Translations under genes and position numbers: made by a program
Part shown: piece by piece, positions 29,557 to 39,398 of the stretch
Numbering within the stretch: position 1 is the stretch's first letter
Layout: the number at the start of each line of letters is the position of its first letter
From: Paraburkholderia lycopersici
GTDB lineage: Bacteria; Pseudomonadota; Gammaproteobacteria; Burkholderiales; Burkholderiaceae
NCBI RefSeq assembly: GCF_900096975.1
Contig: NZ_FMYQ01000028.1
Span: 46,758-110,757, forward strand
Length of the DNA: 64,000 nt
Reading direction: 5' to 3'
The notes under the pieces: model-generated
What the model was told of the DNA's origin: nothing
What the model saw: the letters and a program-made list of their open reading frames with translations, nothing else
Databases searched by the model: none

Positions 29557-32187
29557 ATGAAATGGCGTCTTTCCGCGCTCGCCTGCGCGGCCGCGCTCGC
29601 CAGCCTGTATGGCTGCGGCGGCTCGAGCGGCAACTCCGCGCCCTCCAGCCTGAAGGTTTCGGGCGTTGCCGCACAGGGCGCACCGCTCGTCGGCGTGACG
29701 GTCACCGCGACCGACAGCACGGGTGCGACCACGCAGTCGTCCGTGACCGACGCAAACGGCAATTTCACCGCCACGCTCTCGGGCAAGGCGCCCTATGTGC
29801 TGACCGCGCCGATCACCGATGCCGACGGCACGCCGGCCGTGCTCTCGTCCGTGCTCGACGCGTCGAATTCGGGCTCCGCCGTCGCGAACCTGAACCCGCT
29901 GACGTCGCTGATCACACAGCGTGCGCTCGGCACGACGCTGACCGCCGCGCCCACGGGCACGCAGATCGCCTCCGCGAAGCTCTCGTCCAGCAGCATTGCC
30001 CAGGAAACGACCGTGGTGCTCAACGTGCTGCAGCCGCTGTTCGCGGCGGCGGGCGTGACGGTGACGAATCCGCTCGGCGGCAGCTATGTCGCGAATTCGA
30101 GCAACCCGCTCGACAACCTGTTCGATACGCTGCCGATCGTGGTGCACACCGGAACGGTCCACTTGCCTTCGATAACGGCCGGCAGCAACGTCGCGCTGAA
30201 TCTGGCTCCGTCGCAGTCGGATTCGCAGGTCGCCGCCGAGCAGTCGCAGGTGCAGACGGCCGCGAACGGCAACCCGCAGTTCGCCACGGGCGCGACCACC
30301 ACGCCGATCCAGCACGTGGTCGTGATCATCGGCGAGAACCAGACCTTCGACGGGCTGTTCGGCACCTATCAGGCGCCTTCGGGCCAGAGCGTCAAGAACC
30401 TGCTGTCCGAAGGCATCGTCAACGCCGACGGCACGCCGGGTCCGAACTTCGCGCTCGCGCAGCAGAACCAGGCCGCCGGCGGCTCGACCTATTCGATCAA
30501 TCCGGCGCGTACCGGCTCGTATGCCACGCTGCTGCCGCCCCAGAACACCGGCATCCTCACCGTCGCGGGCCTCCAGACCTACCTGAGCGAAGTCGCGAGC
30601 CAACAGGCGCCGACCGTCTCGCCGACGTCCTATCTGTTCGGCCTCGCCGACGCGGACTTCCCCCAGTCGCTGCCGGCCGGTCCGTTCCAGATCACGGCCA
30701 ACGCGTCGAACGGCTCGCTCGTCAGCTATAGCGCGCCGTCGGGCACGGCGGTGGGCGCGGCGGCGGGCAGCGCGGCCTATACGGCCGCCGCACCGATCTA
30801 TGCCGCGCTCGGCCTCGTGGCGACCACCGGCGATCCGGTGCACCGCTTCTTCCAGATGTGGCAGCAGACGGGCGGCGACAACTCCAAACTCGATCTCTAC
30901 ACCTGGGTCGCCGCAACGGCCGGCCAGGGCGGCAGCACGGTCGAGAACGCCCCGGGCAGCAATCAGGTCACGGCGGCCACGCCGGGCCAGGGCGGCGAGC
31001 TGATGGGCTTCATGAACATGGCGGCCGGCGACGCGCCGTTCTGGGCGTCTCTCGCGAAGCAAGGCGCGCTCAGCGACAACTATCACCAGGCGGTGATGGG
31101 CGGCACCGGCATGAACTTCTTCTCGATCGCCACCGGCGACCTGCCGTGGTTCAACAGCAACGGCGCGGTCGCGACGCCGCCGTCGAACCAGATCGAGAAC
31201 CCGAACCCGGTGCAAGGCAGCGCGAACCCCAACTTCTACACGCAGGACGGCTACGAAGGCGGCTCGTACGTGAACTGCTCGGACAGCGCGCAGCCGGGCG
31301 TGGCGGCGATCCTCGGCTTCCTTGCGTCGAAGCATGTGGCGAGCAATTGCGACGCCGGCAAGTACTACCTGGTCAACAACTACAACCCCGGCTACACCAC
31401 GGCCGGCACGACGCAGCCGATCGGCGCGAACGACTACAACTACCCGCCGCAGACCGTGCCGACGATCGCCGAAGCGCTCAACGCGAAGGGCGTGAGCTGG
31501 GGCTGGTACACGTCCGCGCGCGATACGGCCGACACGACCGGGCAAGCGTCGAAGCTCGTGAGCGCGCTGGGGCTTCCGTCGTCGCTGTCGTCTTCGATTG
31601 CCGGCCTGCTGCAGTCGGCCGAGTACAACAACATCGGCGACCCGCTGGTGGCCTCGCGGAACGTCATGACCAGTCCGGCGATGAGCGCCAACCTGCAGGA
31701 CCAGACGGCCTTCATCACGGCGGCCGCATCCGGCAAGCTGCCGGCCGTGTCGTTCGTCGTTCCGCCCAACACGTATAGCGGCCACCCGGGCTTCTCCTCG
31801 CCGGCGGCGTTCGAAGGCTGGCTCCAGCAGGTGTTGGCGGCCGTGCAATCGAACAAGGCGCAGTGGGCCAACACGGCCGTCATCATCACGACCGACGAAG
31901 GCGGCGGCCACTTCGACACGGGCCCGATCCAGAACGTCGACTTCTTCGGCGACGGTCCGCGTATCCCGCTGATCGTGCTTTCGCCGTGGGCGAAGACCAA
32001 CGTGATCGACCACACGTACAACGATCACGCGTCGATCCTGAAGTTCATCGAGCGCAACTGGCGTCTCGCGCCGCTGTCGCCGCGCAGCCGCGACCGTCTG
32101 CCGAATCCGGCGATGCAGGCCAGTTCGTATCTGCCGGCGAACCAGACGCCGACGATCGGCGACCTCATGACGATGTTCAACTTCTGA
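29557..32187 (+). CDS. Lipoprotein phosphoesterase (phospholipase C/acid phosphatase superfamily)
   Basis: 876 residues. The N-terminus has a lipoprotein signal with lipidation cysteine at residue 20 (SLYGC). Residues about 30-85 form a beta-rich domain like those that protrude from surface proteins (GAPLVGVTVTATDSTGATTQSSVTDANGNFTATLSG). The phosphoesterase domain begins near residue 253 (HVVVIIGENQTFDGLFGTY). It continues through DNYHQAVMGGTGMNFF, TTDEGGGHFD (about 777) and DHTYNDHASILKFIERNW (about 820). The enzyme should be an envelope-anchored phosphatase or phospholipase. GGGG lies 6 bases before the ATG at 29557. A di-heme peroxidase gene follows 76 bases later, separated by a hairpin. 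Confidence 0.88.
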   Translation: MKWRLSALACAAALASLYGCGGSSGNSAPSSLKVSGVAAQGAPLVGVTVTATDSTGATTQSSVTDANGNFTATLSGKAPYVLTAPITDADGTPAVLSSVLDASNSGSAVANLNPLTSLITQRALGTTLTAAPTGTQIASAKLSSSSIAQETTVVLNVLQPLFAAAGVTVTNPLGGSYVANSSNPLDNLFDTLPIVVHTGTVHLPSITAGSNVALNLAPSQSDSQVAAEQSQVQTAANGNPQFATGATTTPIQHVVVIIGENQTFDGLFGTYQAPSGQSVKNLLSEGIVNADGTPGPNFALAQQNQAAGGSTYSINPARTGSYATLLPPQNTGILTVAGLQTYLSEVASQQAPTVSPTSYLFGLADADFPQSLPAGPFQITANASNGSLVSYSAPSGTAVGAAAGSAAYTAAAPIYAALGLVATTGDPVHRFFQMWQQTGGDNSKLDLYTWVAATAGQGGSTVENAPGSNQVTAATPGQGGELMGFMNMAAGDAPFWASLAKQGALSDNYHQAVMGGTGMNFFSIATGDLPWFNSNGAVATPPSNQIENPNPVQGSANPNFYTQDGYEGGSYVNCSDSAQPGVAAILGFLASKHVASNCDAGKYYLVNNYNPGYTTAGTTQPIGANDYNYPPQTVPTIAEALNAKGVSWGWYTSARDTADTTGQASKLVSALGLPSSLSSSIAGLLQSAEYNNIGDPLVASRNVMTSPAMSANLQDQTAFITAAASGKLPAVSFVVPPNTYSGHPGFSSPAAFEGWLQQVLAAVQSNKAQWANTAVIITTDEGGGHFDTGPIQNVDFFGDGPRIPLIVLSPWAKTNVIDHTYNDHASILKFIERNWRLAPLSPRSRDRLPNPAMQASSYLPANQTPTIGDLMTMFNF

Positions 32188-32210
32188 ACGAAACGTCCCT
32201 TGGCATAGAA

Positions 32211-32233
32211 AGGCGGGGCCACGTGCCCCGCCT
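32211..32233 (+). terminator. Hairpin between the phosphoesterase and peroxidase genes
   Basis: Nine-base arms AGGCGGGGC and GCCCCGCCT around a 5-base loop, followed by CTTGATT rather than a clean T-run. A weak terminator or processing hairpin. Confidence 0.5.
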
Positions 32234-32263
32234 CTTGATTGAGTAGATCCGATCCGATTCGTC

Positions 32264-33583
32264 ATGATCCCGTGCTTCATCCGAACCGCCGCGCGCCATG
32301 CGGCGAGCCTGCTGGCTGGCGCGTTCGCCGTTTCCCTCGCATATGCGCAGGCTTCGCAGACGTTGCCCGTCGTTCCCGCTCCCGTGCCGCCCAGGCCGTC
32401 CCTGCAGAAGTGGATCAAATATCCGGCGGCGCCAAAGCCGTTGAGCCCGCAGGCCATGCTGGGCAAGCAGATATTCTTCGATGCGACGCTGTCGGGCTCG
32501 GGCAAGATGTCGTGCGCGTCGTGCCATAGCCCCGAGCATGCTTACGGCCCGCCCAACGGCCTGGCCGTGCAACTGGGCGGCCCTGACCTCAAGCGGTCCG
32601 GCGTGCGCGCCGTACCCTCGCTGCGCTATATGGCCTACACCCCGCATTTCACGACGGATTACTTTTTCCCGAGCTCGGAAAATTCGGAGGACGAAGGACC
32701 GGCGGGCGGCTTCCTGCGCGACGGCTCGGTCGCATCGCTGCACGAGCAAGCCGCGCATCCGATGCTCGATCCGAACGAGATGGCCAACACGACGCGCGCC
32801 GAGGTCGCGGGCAAGGTGCGACGCAGCGCCTATGCCGCCACGTTCCGGCAGGTGTTCGGCGAAGGTGTGTTCGACGACCCGAACAAGGCGTTCGACAGCG
32901 TCGGCCTGGCGATCGAGGCGTTCGAGACCGAGGACATGAGCTTCCACCCCTATACGAGCAAATTCGATGCGGTGATGTCGGGCCATGCGGATTTCACGCC
33001 GCAGGAGCTGCGCGGTTACGCGCTCTACAACGATCCAATGCGCGGGAACTGCGCGAAGTGCCACTTCGACCAGCCCGGACCGGACGGCCGTCCCGCGCAG
33101 TTCACCGACTACCAGTACATTGCGCTTGGCGTGCCCCGCAATCCCGAGATTCCGGCGAACCGTGACCCGCGTTACTTCGACATGGGTCTGTGCGGACCGT
33201 ATCGCAAGGATCTCGCGAAGCAGACGAACCTGTGCGGCCTGTTCAAGGACCCGACCTTGCGCAACGTCACGACGCGCCACGTGTTCTTCCACAATGGCCG
33301 TTTCCATTCGATCGAGGACGTACTGCACTTCTATTTCGAGCGCGATATCCATCCGGAGAAATCGTATCCGCGCCGCAACGGCAAGCTCGTCGTCTACGAC
33401 GATCTGCCGCCGGCGTATCGCGACGACGTCGATCGTCTCGATCCGCCGTTCTTCGGCCAGAGGCCGGGCAGGAAGCCTGCGTTGAGCGAAGCGGACATTC
33501 GCGATCTGGTCGCTTTCCTCAAGACCCTGAACGACGGGTATTCGGACTCGCCCGGCGGCCAGAAGGCCGGTGGCGCGCATTGA
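32264..33583 (+). CDS. Di-heme cytochrome c peroxidase/MauG family protein
   Basis: 439 residues with a cleavable signal peptide ending near SLAYA (residue 28). Two c-type heme sites are seen: CASCH at 84-88 and CAKCH near 263-267. This is the pattern of bacterial cytochrome c peroxidases and MauG-like enzymes, which act in the periplasm on hydrogen peroxide or on protein residues. The region GLAVQLGGPDLKRSGVRAVPSLRYMAYTPHF and the C-terminal LRNVTTRHVFFHNGRFHSIEDVLHFYFERD are family-typical. Its closeness to the lipoprotein phosphoesterase suggests joint periplasmic or surface function, but no shared reaction can be inferred. Confidence 0.9.
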   Translation: MIPCFIRTAARHAASLLAGAFAVSLAYAQASQTLPVVPAPVPPRPSLQKWIKYPAAPKPLSPQAMLGKQIFFDATLSGSGKMSCASCHSPEHAYGPPNGLAVQLGGPDLKRSGVRAVPSLRYMAYTPHFTTDYFFPSSENSEDEGPAGGFLRDGSVASLHEQAAHPMLDPNEMANTTRAEVAGKVRRSAYAATFRQVFGEGVFDDPNKAFDSVGLAIEAFETEDMSFHPYTSKFDAVMSGHADFTPQELRGYALYNDPMRGNCAKCHFDQPGPDGRPAQFTDYQYIALGVPRNPEIPANRDPRYFDMGLCGPYRKDLAKQTNLCGLFKDPTLRNVTTRHVFFHNGRFHSIEDVLHFYFERDIHPEKSYPRRNGKLVVYDDLPPAYRDDVDRLDPPFFGQRPGRKPALSEADIRDLVAFLKTLNDGYSDSPGGQKAGGAH

Positions 33584-33871
33584 AGTCCACGCGCCCGTTG
33601 GGCGCGGGCAGCGGGCGCGGCCTCGAGGCGGCGCATGGCCGGCACGACCCGCATCATGACGTCGTGCATTGCGGGCACGCTGTTCCATCTGCGCGCCCCA
33701 CGTCCGGGCGCGCGCCACGCACCGCCTGATCCGCCTGATATCACGGCGCAGCCGCACAGCAGGTCGGGACGCGTCTGACGCGCGATCGCCCCGGGCTCTG
33801 GCCGGTGTTTGCCCTCAAGTTACCCGGATTGGTGTCGATATGCCGAATGCATTGATGGCGGGCGCGACGCG

Positions 33872-36282
33872 ATGAGCAATCAGGGAAGGAACAGGCAGAC
33901 GGGGGCGGAACAACGTCCGGACGGGAAACCAGCGGTCGTCGAGCGGTTGCGCGCGGTGCGAGCGCGACTGGTCGCGCCGCTTGCGCTGGTGACGATCCTG
34001 TCCGCCATTGCGTTGAATACCGCGATCGCCATCCGGCAATCGCAGGAGCAACGGCATGCGCTCGAACAGCAGCATGCGGTCGAATCGATCAAGAAGAATC
34101 TGGACGAACTGCAGAACGCCCTGCTCGACGAACATGAGCAGCTCTACACCGTGATCGGCACGCGGCCGTTCTATCGCCGCGCGCCTACATCTATCCGCTT
34201 CCCGCGCTCATCGACAACGCCAGCGCGGCGCAGCAGACCTGCGAAGGCCGCTCGCGCTGCATCGCCCTGCTGGACGAGTTGAAGGACATGATTCGCCATC
34301 TGGGCGGGCTGAGCAACCGGCTCGCGATGTTTTCCATGCTCAGGCCGGGCAGCGTGAAAATGGACACGCCGTCGCTCGGCGAACTCGATGCGCGCTTTTT
34401 CCAGACCATGCAGAAGATCGGCGAGATCCGCATGGACGAAGACGCACATCTCGAACAGTCGGTCACGAGGGCCTCCCATGATTCGCAGATGGCCTCCGCG
34501 CTACTGCTCGGGTCGGGACTGGCGGCGGCATGCCTGCTGATTGCCCTCCTTCACCGCAACGCGCGCATCACGAAATCGTTGCGCGAAGCGCTCCATACGG
34601 CCGACGTCAACCGCAAGAAGTATCAGCGCCTGTTCCAGCTGAACCCGCTGCCGATCTGGATCGTCGACGACGCGTCCACGCGCCTCGTCGCCGTCAACGA
34701 CATGGCGGCGAAAGCGATGGGCTATCGCGCCAGCGACATGCTCGAACTGCGGCTCGCCGATCTGCGAACGGACGAAACGGCGCTGCTCGGCACGTCGCTC
34801 GCACGCTCGCGCGCACAGGACGGCGGCACCGCCATCTGGGAGCACAGGACGAAAAGCGGCGAGTTGCGCTCGATGAACGTGTTCCAGCTGCAAACCGCTT
34901 TCGACGGCCGCAGCGCGACGCTTTGCGTCATGGAGGACGTCACGACGCAACTGGCCGCCCAGGCTGAACTCAGGCATCGCGCCGAGTACGACGCGCTTAC
35001 CGGCCTCTCGAACCGCAAACATTTCGACGAACGCATCACCCTGGAGCTGCAGGAGGCCAGGCGAACGGGCAAAACGCTCGCCGTGATTTTCCTCGATCTC
35101 GACAATTTCAAGGAAGTCAACGATTCGCTCGGCCATCGGGTTGGCGATGCGCTGCTCGCGCACATCGCGAGGCGAATCGAGCATGTCGTCGGCGAGAGCG
35201 GCACGGTGGCGCGCTACGGTGGCGACGAATTCATGTTTGTCTCCAACGGCGCAACTCCTTTGCTCGTGCCGCTGCTCGACTCGCTGCTCGCCGCGATGAC
35301 GGAACCGGTGCAGGTGTCGGGCCACGAGCTCTTCATCGAGGCCAGCATCGGCATCAGCATCTATCCCGTCGACGGCGGCGACGCCGACACGCTGGTGCGC
35401 AACGCCGACGCCGCCATGTACCTCGCGAAGCAGAACGGCCGCAACCAGTACCAGTTCTATCGCCCCGAGCTGAGCGAAGCGGCCACCTCGCGCCTGCGCG
35501 TTTCGACGCGCCTGCGCCAGGCGTTCAGAAACGGCGCGCTGAGCGTGCTCTATCAGCCTCAATTCGATATGGCTTCGGGAGAGATGATCGGCGCCGAAGC
35601 GCTGCTGCGATGGACCGACGCGGAGCTCGGCAGCGTCTCTCCGGCGGTGTTCATCCCGATCGCGGAGGAAACCGGACTGATTCGCGGCATCGGCGCATGG
35701 GTGCTGCGCGAGGCGTGCCACGAAGCGGCGCGCTGGAATCTGCAGCGCACGCGGCAGATTCGCGTGTCGGTCAACGTCTCGCCGTTGCAGCTCGAGCATG
35801 GCGACCTCATCGGCCAGGTCCGGCAGGCGCTGCGCGACTCGGGCCTTCCGCCCGAGCTGCTCGAGCTCGAGGTGACCGAGGGCGCGCTCATGCACAGTCC
35901 CGAGCTTGCTGCGCGGACACTGGCCTGTCTGCGGGAAATGGGCGTGCGCATCGCCATCGACGATTTCGGCACCGGTTATTCGAGCCTCGGGTATCTGAAG
36001 CGCTTTCGTGTCGATCGCCTCAAGATCGACCGCGAATTCGTGCGGGAAATCGGTCAGGACGCGGAAACGGAAGCGATCACGCTCGCCGTCATCGCCGTGG
36101 CGAAGGCGCTCAATTTCGAACTGATCGCCGAAGGCGTCGAAACCAGCGGGCATCGCGATTTCCTGCTGCAGAACGGCTGCACGCAGGCGCAAGGTTTCCT
36201 CTACAGCCGCGCAGTCAGCGCGGGCACGATCGCCGATATCGCCGCCAATGGGGCGGCCCGCGCGGCCACGCCACCCGCTTGA
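33872..36282 (+). pseudogene. Membrane GGDEF/EAL protein split by a frameshift
   Basis: Two frames together encode one protein. The first, from the ATG at 33872, gives a membrane segment (LVAPLALVTILSAIALNTAIAI) and the start of a periplasmic domain. It loses its sense after ...LYTVIGTRPFYRRA near 34185. In the +2 frame the sequence continues as YIYPLPALIDNASAAQQTCEGRSRC, a second membrane span (SALLLGSGLAAACLLIALLH) and a PAS-like domain (PLPIWIVDDASTRLVAVNDMA). GGDEF with an intact GGDEF motif (RYGGDEFMFV) and EAL (GAEALLRW, DDFGTGYSSLGYLKRF) follow. A one-base change around 34180-34192 restores the gene. Intact, it would make and/or degrade cyclic di-GMP. As read, the catalytic half could only be made from the internal TTG at 34279 or by frameshifting. 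A sequencing error is possible. Confidence 0.8.
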
Positions 36283-36450
36283 TGAAGCCCTCGGCGCGCG
36301 GCAGCCGAGGGTCGGCGGCCCGGCCGTGTCACAAAAAATTCACTGAATGTTTTAGCGAATCTGCCGTAAAAAGACGCGCCACTGTTATGGCGGCCTGTTC
36401 CTCCCCCCGACTTTCGCCTTCTTCACGGGGCGCGCCTTCACGAGTTTTTC

Positions 36451-37998
36451 ATGCGCAAGCTCACCATCAAAGCCCGGCTCGTTTTGCTGAGCACGGCCGT
36501 CGTTTTCGTTTCGCTTTGTATCGGCGCCGTAGGCCTGTTTGGCGTATCGACGTCGATCACCACGCTCCAGACCATGTTCGAGGGCCGCGTGCAGGCGCTC
36601 CAGGCGATCTCGACGATCGACGAACTGGTCACTGAAGCGAGCTTTTCGGTAAGCGACGCGATTCTCGACCCGTCGGCGCAAAAGACCCAGCTCGTCGTCG
36701 AAGGCACGTCGAGCCGCATTGCGCGCATCGACGCCCTCATGCAAGGCTGGTTGTCCCGCACGGATTCGACGGACGGCCGCAGCCGCGCGCAAGCGTTCTC
36801 CGCGAACTGGGCCACGTTACGGGACAAGGGCCTGCGCCCCGCGGTGCAACTGCTCGGGCAGAACAACCTTTCCGAAGCGCAGTGGATACAGACGCAGACC
36901 ATCGATCCCGTTTCGAAAACGGTAAAAACCCAGGGCGCGCAATTGCGCACGCTCGAACTCGCCGATGCGCAATCGGAATATGCGCAGGCATGCAAGACGG
37001 GACGTGTGGTCGAATGGCTCGTGGTCGGGCTCATCTTCGCCGGGGTTGCGGGAATCGCCGCCCTCTGCGCGTCGATTGCGCGCAGCCTCTTTCGCGACCT
37101 GGGCGCGGAGCCGTTCGTGGCCGCGCAGCTCGCCAATCGCGTGGCGTCGGGCGACCTGTCGGTCGAGGTGGCGGTCAGGCCCGGCGACACGCACAGCGTG
37201 CTCTACGCCATGAAGGCCATGCAGCAGCGGCTCGCCTCGATCATCGGTGGCATCCGCGATTCGGCGGAAGCGATCGCGGAGGCGACCGCGCACATCGCAT
37301 CGGGCAATGGCACGCTCGCCCAACGCACCGAGCAGCATGCGGCCACCATTCAGCAAACCTCCACGAGCATGGAGCAGCTCGCCACGATGGTGCGATCGAA
37401 CGCCGGGCACGCGACGCAGGCACGCACGCTCGCCGGCATCGCGTCGGCGAAAGCCGGAGACGGCGACCGTGCCGCGCGCGACGCGGGCGAGCGCATGCGG
37501 GCGCTCGCGCAGCGCTCGGCGCGCATTCAGGAAATCACCTCGGTGATCGACGGCATCTCGTTCCAGACGAATCTGCTGGCGCTAAACGCCGCGGTGGAAG
37601 CCGCTCGCGCGGGCAGTCAGGGACGCGGCTTCGCTGTCGTCGCGCAGGAAGTCCGCGCGCTCGCCGAGCGCAGTTCGGGAGCGGCGAAGGAAATCGACAC
37701 GCTCATCAAGGAAATGACGGCCGAGGTGGATCAAAGTAGCCACGCCGTCGAAGCCGCCGCGACCACCATCGTCGACCTGCTCGGTGCGGTCAGAGGCGTC
37801 GCCGGGCTCGTCGATTCGATCGCCGATGCCTCTCAGGAGCAGCGTGCCGGCATCGACGAGGTCAACACCTCCGTCGCCGTCATGGATCGCGTCACGCAGC
37901 AAAACGCCGCGTTCGTGCAGGATGGCGTCGAAGCCGCCGGGGCACTGAGGACCCAGGCGGAAACGTTGCGCTCGGCGGTTCGCGCCTTCCACCTTTAG
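36451..37998 (+). CDS. Methyl-accepting chemotaxis protein
   Basis: 515 residues of Tsr/Tar-like layout. TM1 at about residues 9-30 is followed by a periplasmic four-helix-bundle sensor of about 155 residues, then TM2 (VVEWLVVGLIFAGVAGIAALCASI) and a HAMP-like region. The signalling domain has the conserved hairpin tip FQTNLLALNAAVEAARAGSQGRGFAVVAQEVRALAERS near residue 370. It relays ligand binding to CheA/CheW. There is no C-terminal CheR-tethering pentapeptide. A GCCGTAAA box at 36363 resembles the -10 element of flagellar sigma-28 promoters but has no clear -35. The ligand is unknown. Confidence 0.92.
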   Translation: MRKLTIKARLVLLSTAVVFVSLCIGAVGLFGVSTSITTLQTMFEGRVQALQAISTIDELVTEASFSVSDAILDPSAQKTQLVVEGTSSRIARIDALMQGWLSRTDSTDGRSRAQAFSANWATLRDKGLRPAVQLLGQNNLSEAQWIQTQTIDPVSKTVKTQGAQLRTLELADAQSEYAQACKTGRVVEWLVVGLIFAGVAGIAALCASIARSLFRDLGAEPFVAAQLANRVASGDLSVEVAVRPGDTHSVLYAMKAMQQRLASIIGGIRDSAEAIAEATAHIASGNGTLAQRTEQHAATIQQTSTSMEQLATMVRSNAGHATQARTLAGIASAKAGDGDRAARDAGERMRALAQRSARIQEITSVIDGISFQTNLLALNAAVEAARAGSQGRGFAVVAQEVRALAERSSGAAKEIDTLIKEMTAEVDQSSHAVEAAATTIVDLLGAVRGVAGLVDSIADASQEQRAGIDEVNTSVAVMDRVTQQNAAFVQDGVEAAGALRTQAETLRSAVRAFHL

Positions 37999-38043
37999 CA
38001 GGCCGTAGCCGGCCCGGTCCGGCACCCCGTGGAACCCGCCGCG

Positions 38044-38301
38044 ATGCGCATCCATGCCGCCATTCGCCGCATCGCAAACAAGGCCTGCGTGCGGCATGCC
38101 CACATGCCGTACGCGAGCGCGCTCACGCTCACGGAGGACGGCGGGCTCGACACGACCTTGTCGCCGAACGCCATGCGCTATCACGGCCGCGCCGCGCTTG
38201 ACCGCGAGGACAACGGGCTCGCACCCGGGCCCGAGGAAGGCGAGCGACCGCAGTCGGAGTTGTTCTTCGCGGCGTTGAGAAGAACGCTGACGCACGCGTA
38301 A
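38044..38301 (+). CDS. Small hypothetical protein
   Basis: An 85-codon frame (MRIHAAIRRIANKACVRHAH...) between the chemoreceptor and a convergent LysR gene. It is moderately charged, has no membrane span or known motif, and no good ribosome binding site. It may be genuine or a GC-driven frame. Confidence 0.3.
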   Translation: MRIHAAIRRIANKACVRHAHMPYASALTLTEDGGLDTTLSPNAMRYHGRAALDREDNGLAPGPEEGERPQSELFFAALRRTLTHA

Positions 38302-38321
38302 CGATCGCGCCGCCTTACAGC

Positions 38322-39227
38322 TTACAGCCGCGCGCCCTCCAGCCGCGCGCGCAGACGCGGCGCGGCAAAGTCCAGAAACGCGCGCAGCTTGAGCGGCAAC
38401 GGCGCCTGGCCCCCATGCACGAGACTCACGGGCCACGGCGGCGGCTCGAAAGCCTCGAGCACCACATCGAGTGTCCCTTCGCGCACGGCACTCGCCACCT
38501 GATACGAAAGCACGCGCGTGAACCCGACGCCGAGCATCGCCGCATCGATGGCCGCCTCGGCCGTATTGAGCACGAGCCGCGAACGCACCGGCAGCGAGAC
38601 CGGCTCCTTGCCGAGCCAGAAGCCCCAGGCGCGCGCGGACGAGAGCCCTTCCGACGTGATGCACGCGTGCCCCGCCAGCTCGCGCGGGTGCGCGGGCACG
38701 CCATGCGCCGCGAGATACGCGGGGCTCGCGCACACCACCCGCCGTATCGCGCCTACGCGCGTCGCAACGAGCGCGCTGTCGGGCAGCTCGCCAATGCGCA
38801 CGGCGAGATCGACATGTTCCTCAAGCAGGTTGACGATGCTGTCGGCGAGCATGAGGCGCACGCTGATCTCGGGATAGAGCGCGAGAAATCCGGCAACCAC
38901 CGGCAACACGTGCAGCCTTCCGAACACGACGGGCGCGGTGACCACGAGTTCGCCCCTGGGTGCGCTGTACTCGCCCGTGGCGGCGCGCTCGGCCTCGCCG
39001 ACGTCTTCGAGGATGCGCCGGCACGCCGCCACATACGACCGTCCCGCTTCGGTCAGCGAAAGCTGGCGCGTCGTGCGTGCGAGCAGGCGAGTCCCGAGGT
39101 GCGCCTCAAGGTCGCCGACCTTGCGGCTCACGGTGGCGAGCGGCATGCCGAGACGCCGGGCCGCAGCCGAAAGGCTGCCGGCGTCCACCACGGCGATGAG
39201 CACGGTCATGGCGTCGAGCCGATCCAT
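38322..39227 (-). CDS. LysR-family transcriptional regulator
   Basis: 301 residues. The N-terminal winged HTH is MDRLDAMTVLIAVVDAGSLSAAARRLGMPLATVSRKVGDLEAHLGTRLLAR, and the effector-binding domain is of the CrgA/DsdC-like group (SYVAACRRILEDVGEAERAATGEYSAPRGELVVTAP). It is divergent from the acyl-CoA dehydrogenase gene, with 171 bases between them and a dyad typical of LysR sites near the middle. It is the obvious candidate regulator of that gene. No co-inducer can be predicted. Confidence 0.88.
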   Translation of the reverse strand: MDRLDAMTVLIAVVDAGSLSAAARRLGMPLATVSRKVGDLEAHLGTRLLARTTRQLSLTEAGRSYVAACRRILEDVGEAERAATGEYSAPRGELVVTAPVVFGRLHVLPVVAGFLALYPEISVRLMLADSIVNLLEEHVDLAVRIGELPDSALVATRVGAIRRVVCASPAYLAAHGVPAHPRELAGHACITSEGLSSARAWGFWLGKEPVSLPVRSRLVLNTAEAAIDAAMLGVGFTRVLSYQVASAVREGTLDVVLEAFEPPPWPVSLVHGGQAPLPLKLRAFLDFAAPRLRARLEGARL

Positions 39228-39330
39228 CGCATTCTCGCTTTCCGGAAAGATGAAGCCCGATCATGACCGATTCTTCGCCGAATCGAAAGGCAGCCTCCAC
39301 GGCTCCCCGTGCGCGGCTGGAGAAATTACC

Positions 39331-39350
39331 AATAGCACGGTCGTTCTATT
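39331..39350. promoter_or_regulatory. Putative LysR-type binding site
   Basis: AATAG-N10-CTATT contains the T-N11-A core of LysR regulator sites. It lies between the divergent lysR and acyl-CoA dehydrogenase genes, about 50 bases before the latter. Confidence 0.5.
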
Positions 39351-39398
39351 TTAGGTAGGCTGGGCGTCTTCTTCTCCCCCGATGAGAGCCCCTTCGCC

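Noticed and set aside
36344..36370. Possible flagellar sigma-28 promoter before the chemoreceptor gene
   Set aside because: GCCGTAAA fits the -10 box in 7 of 8 positions but no TAAA-type -35 box lies 15 bases upstream, so it is not listed as a feature.
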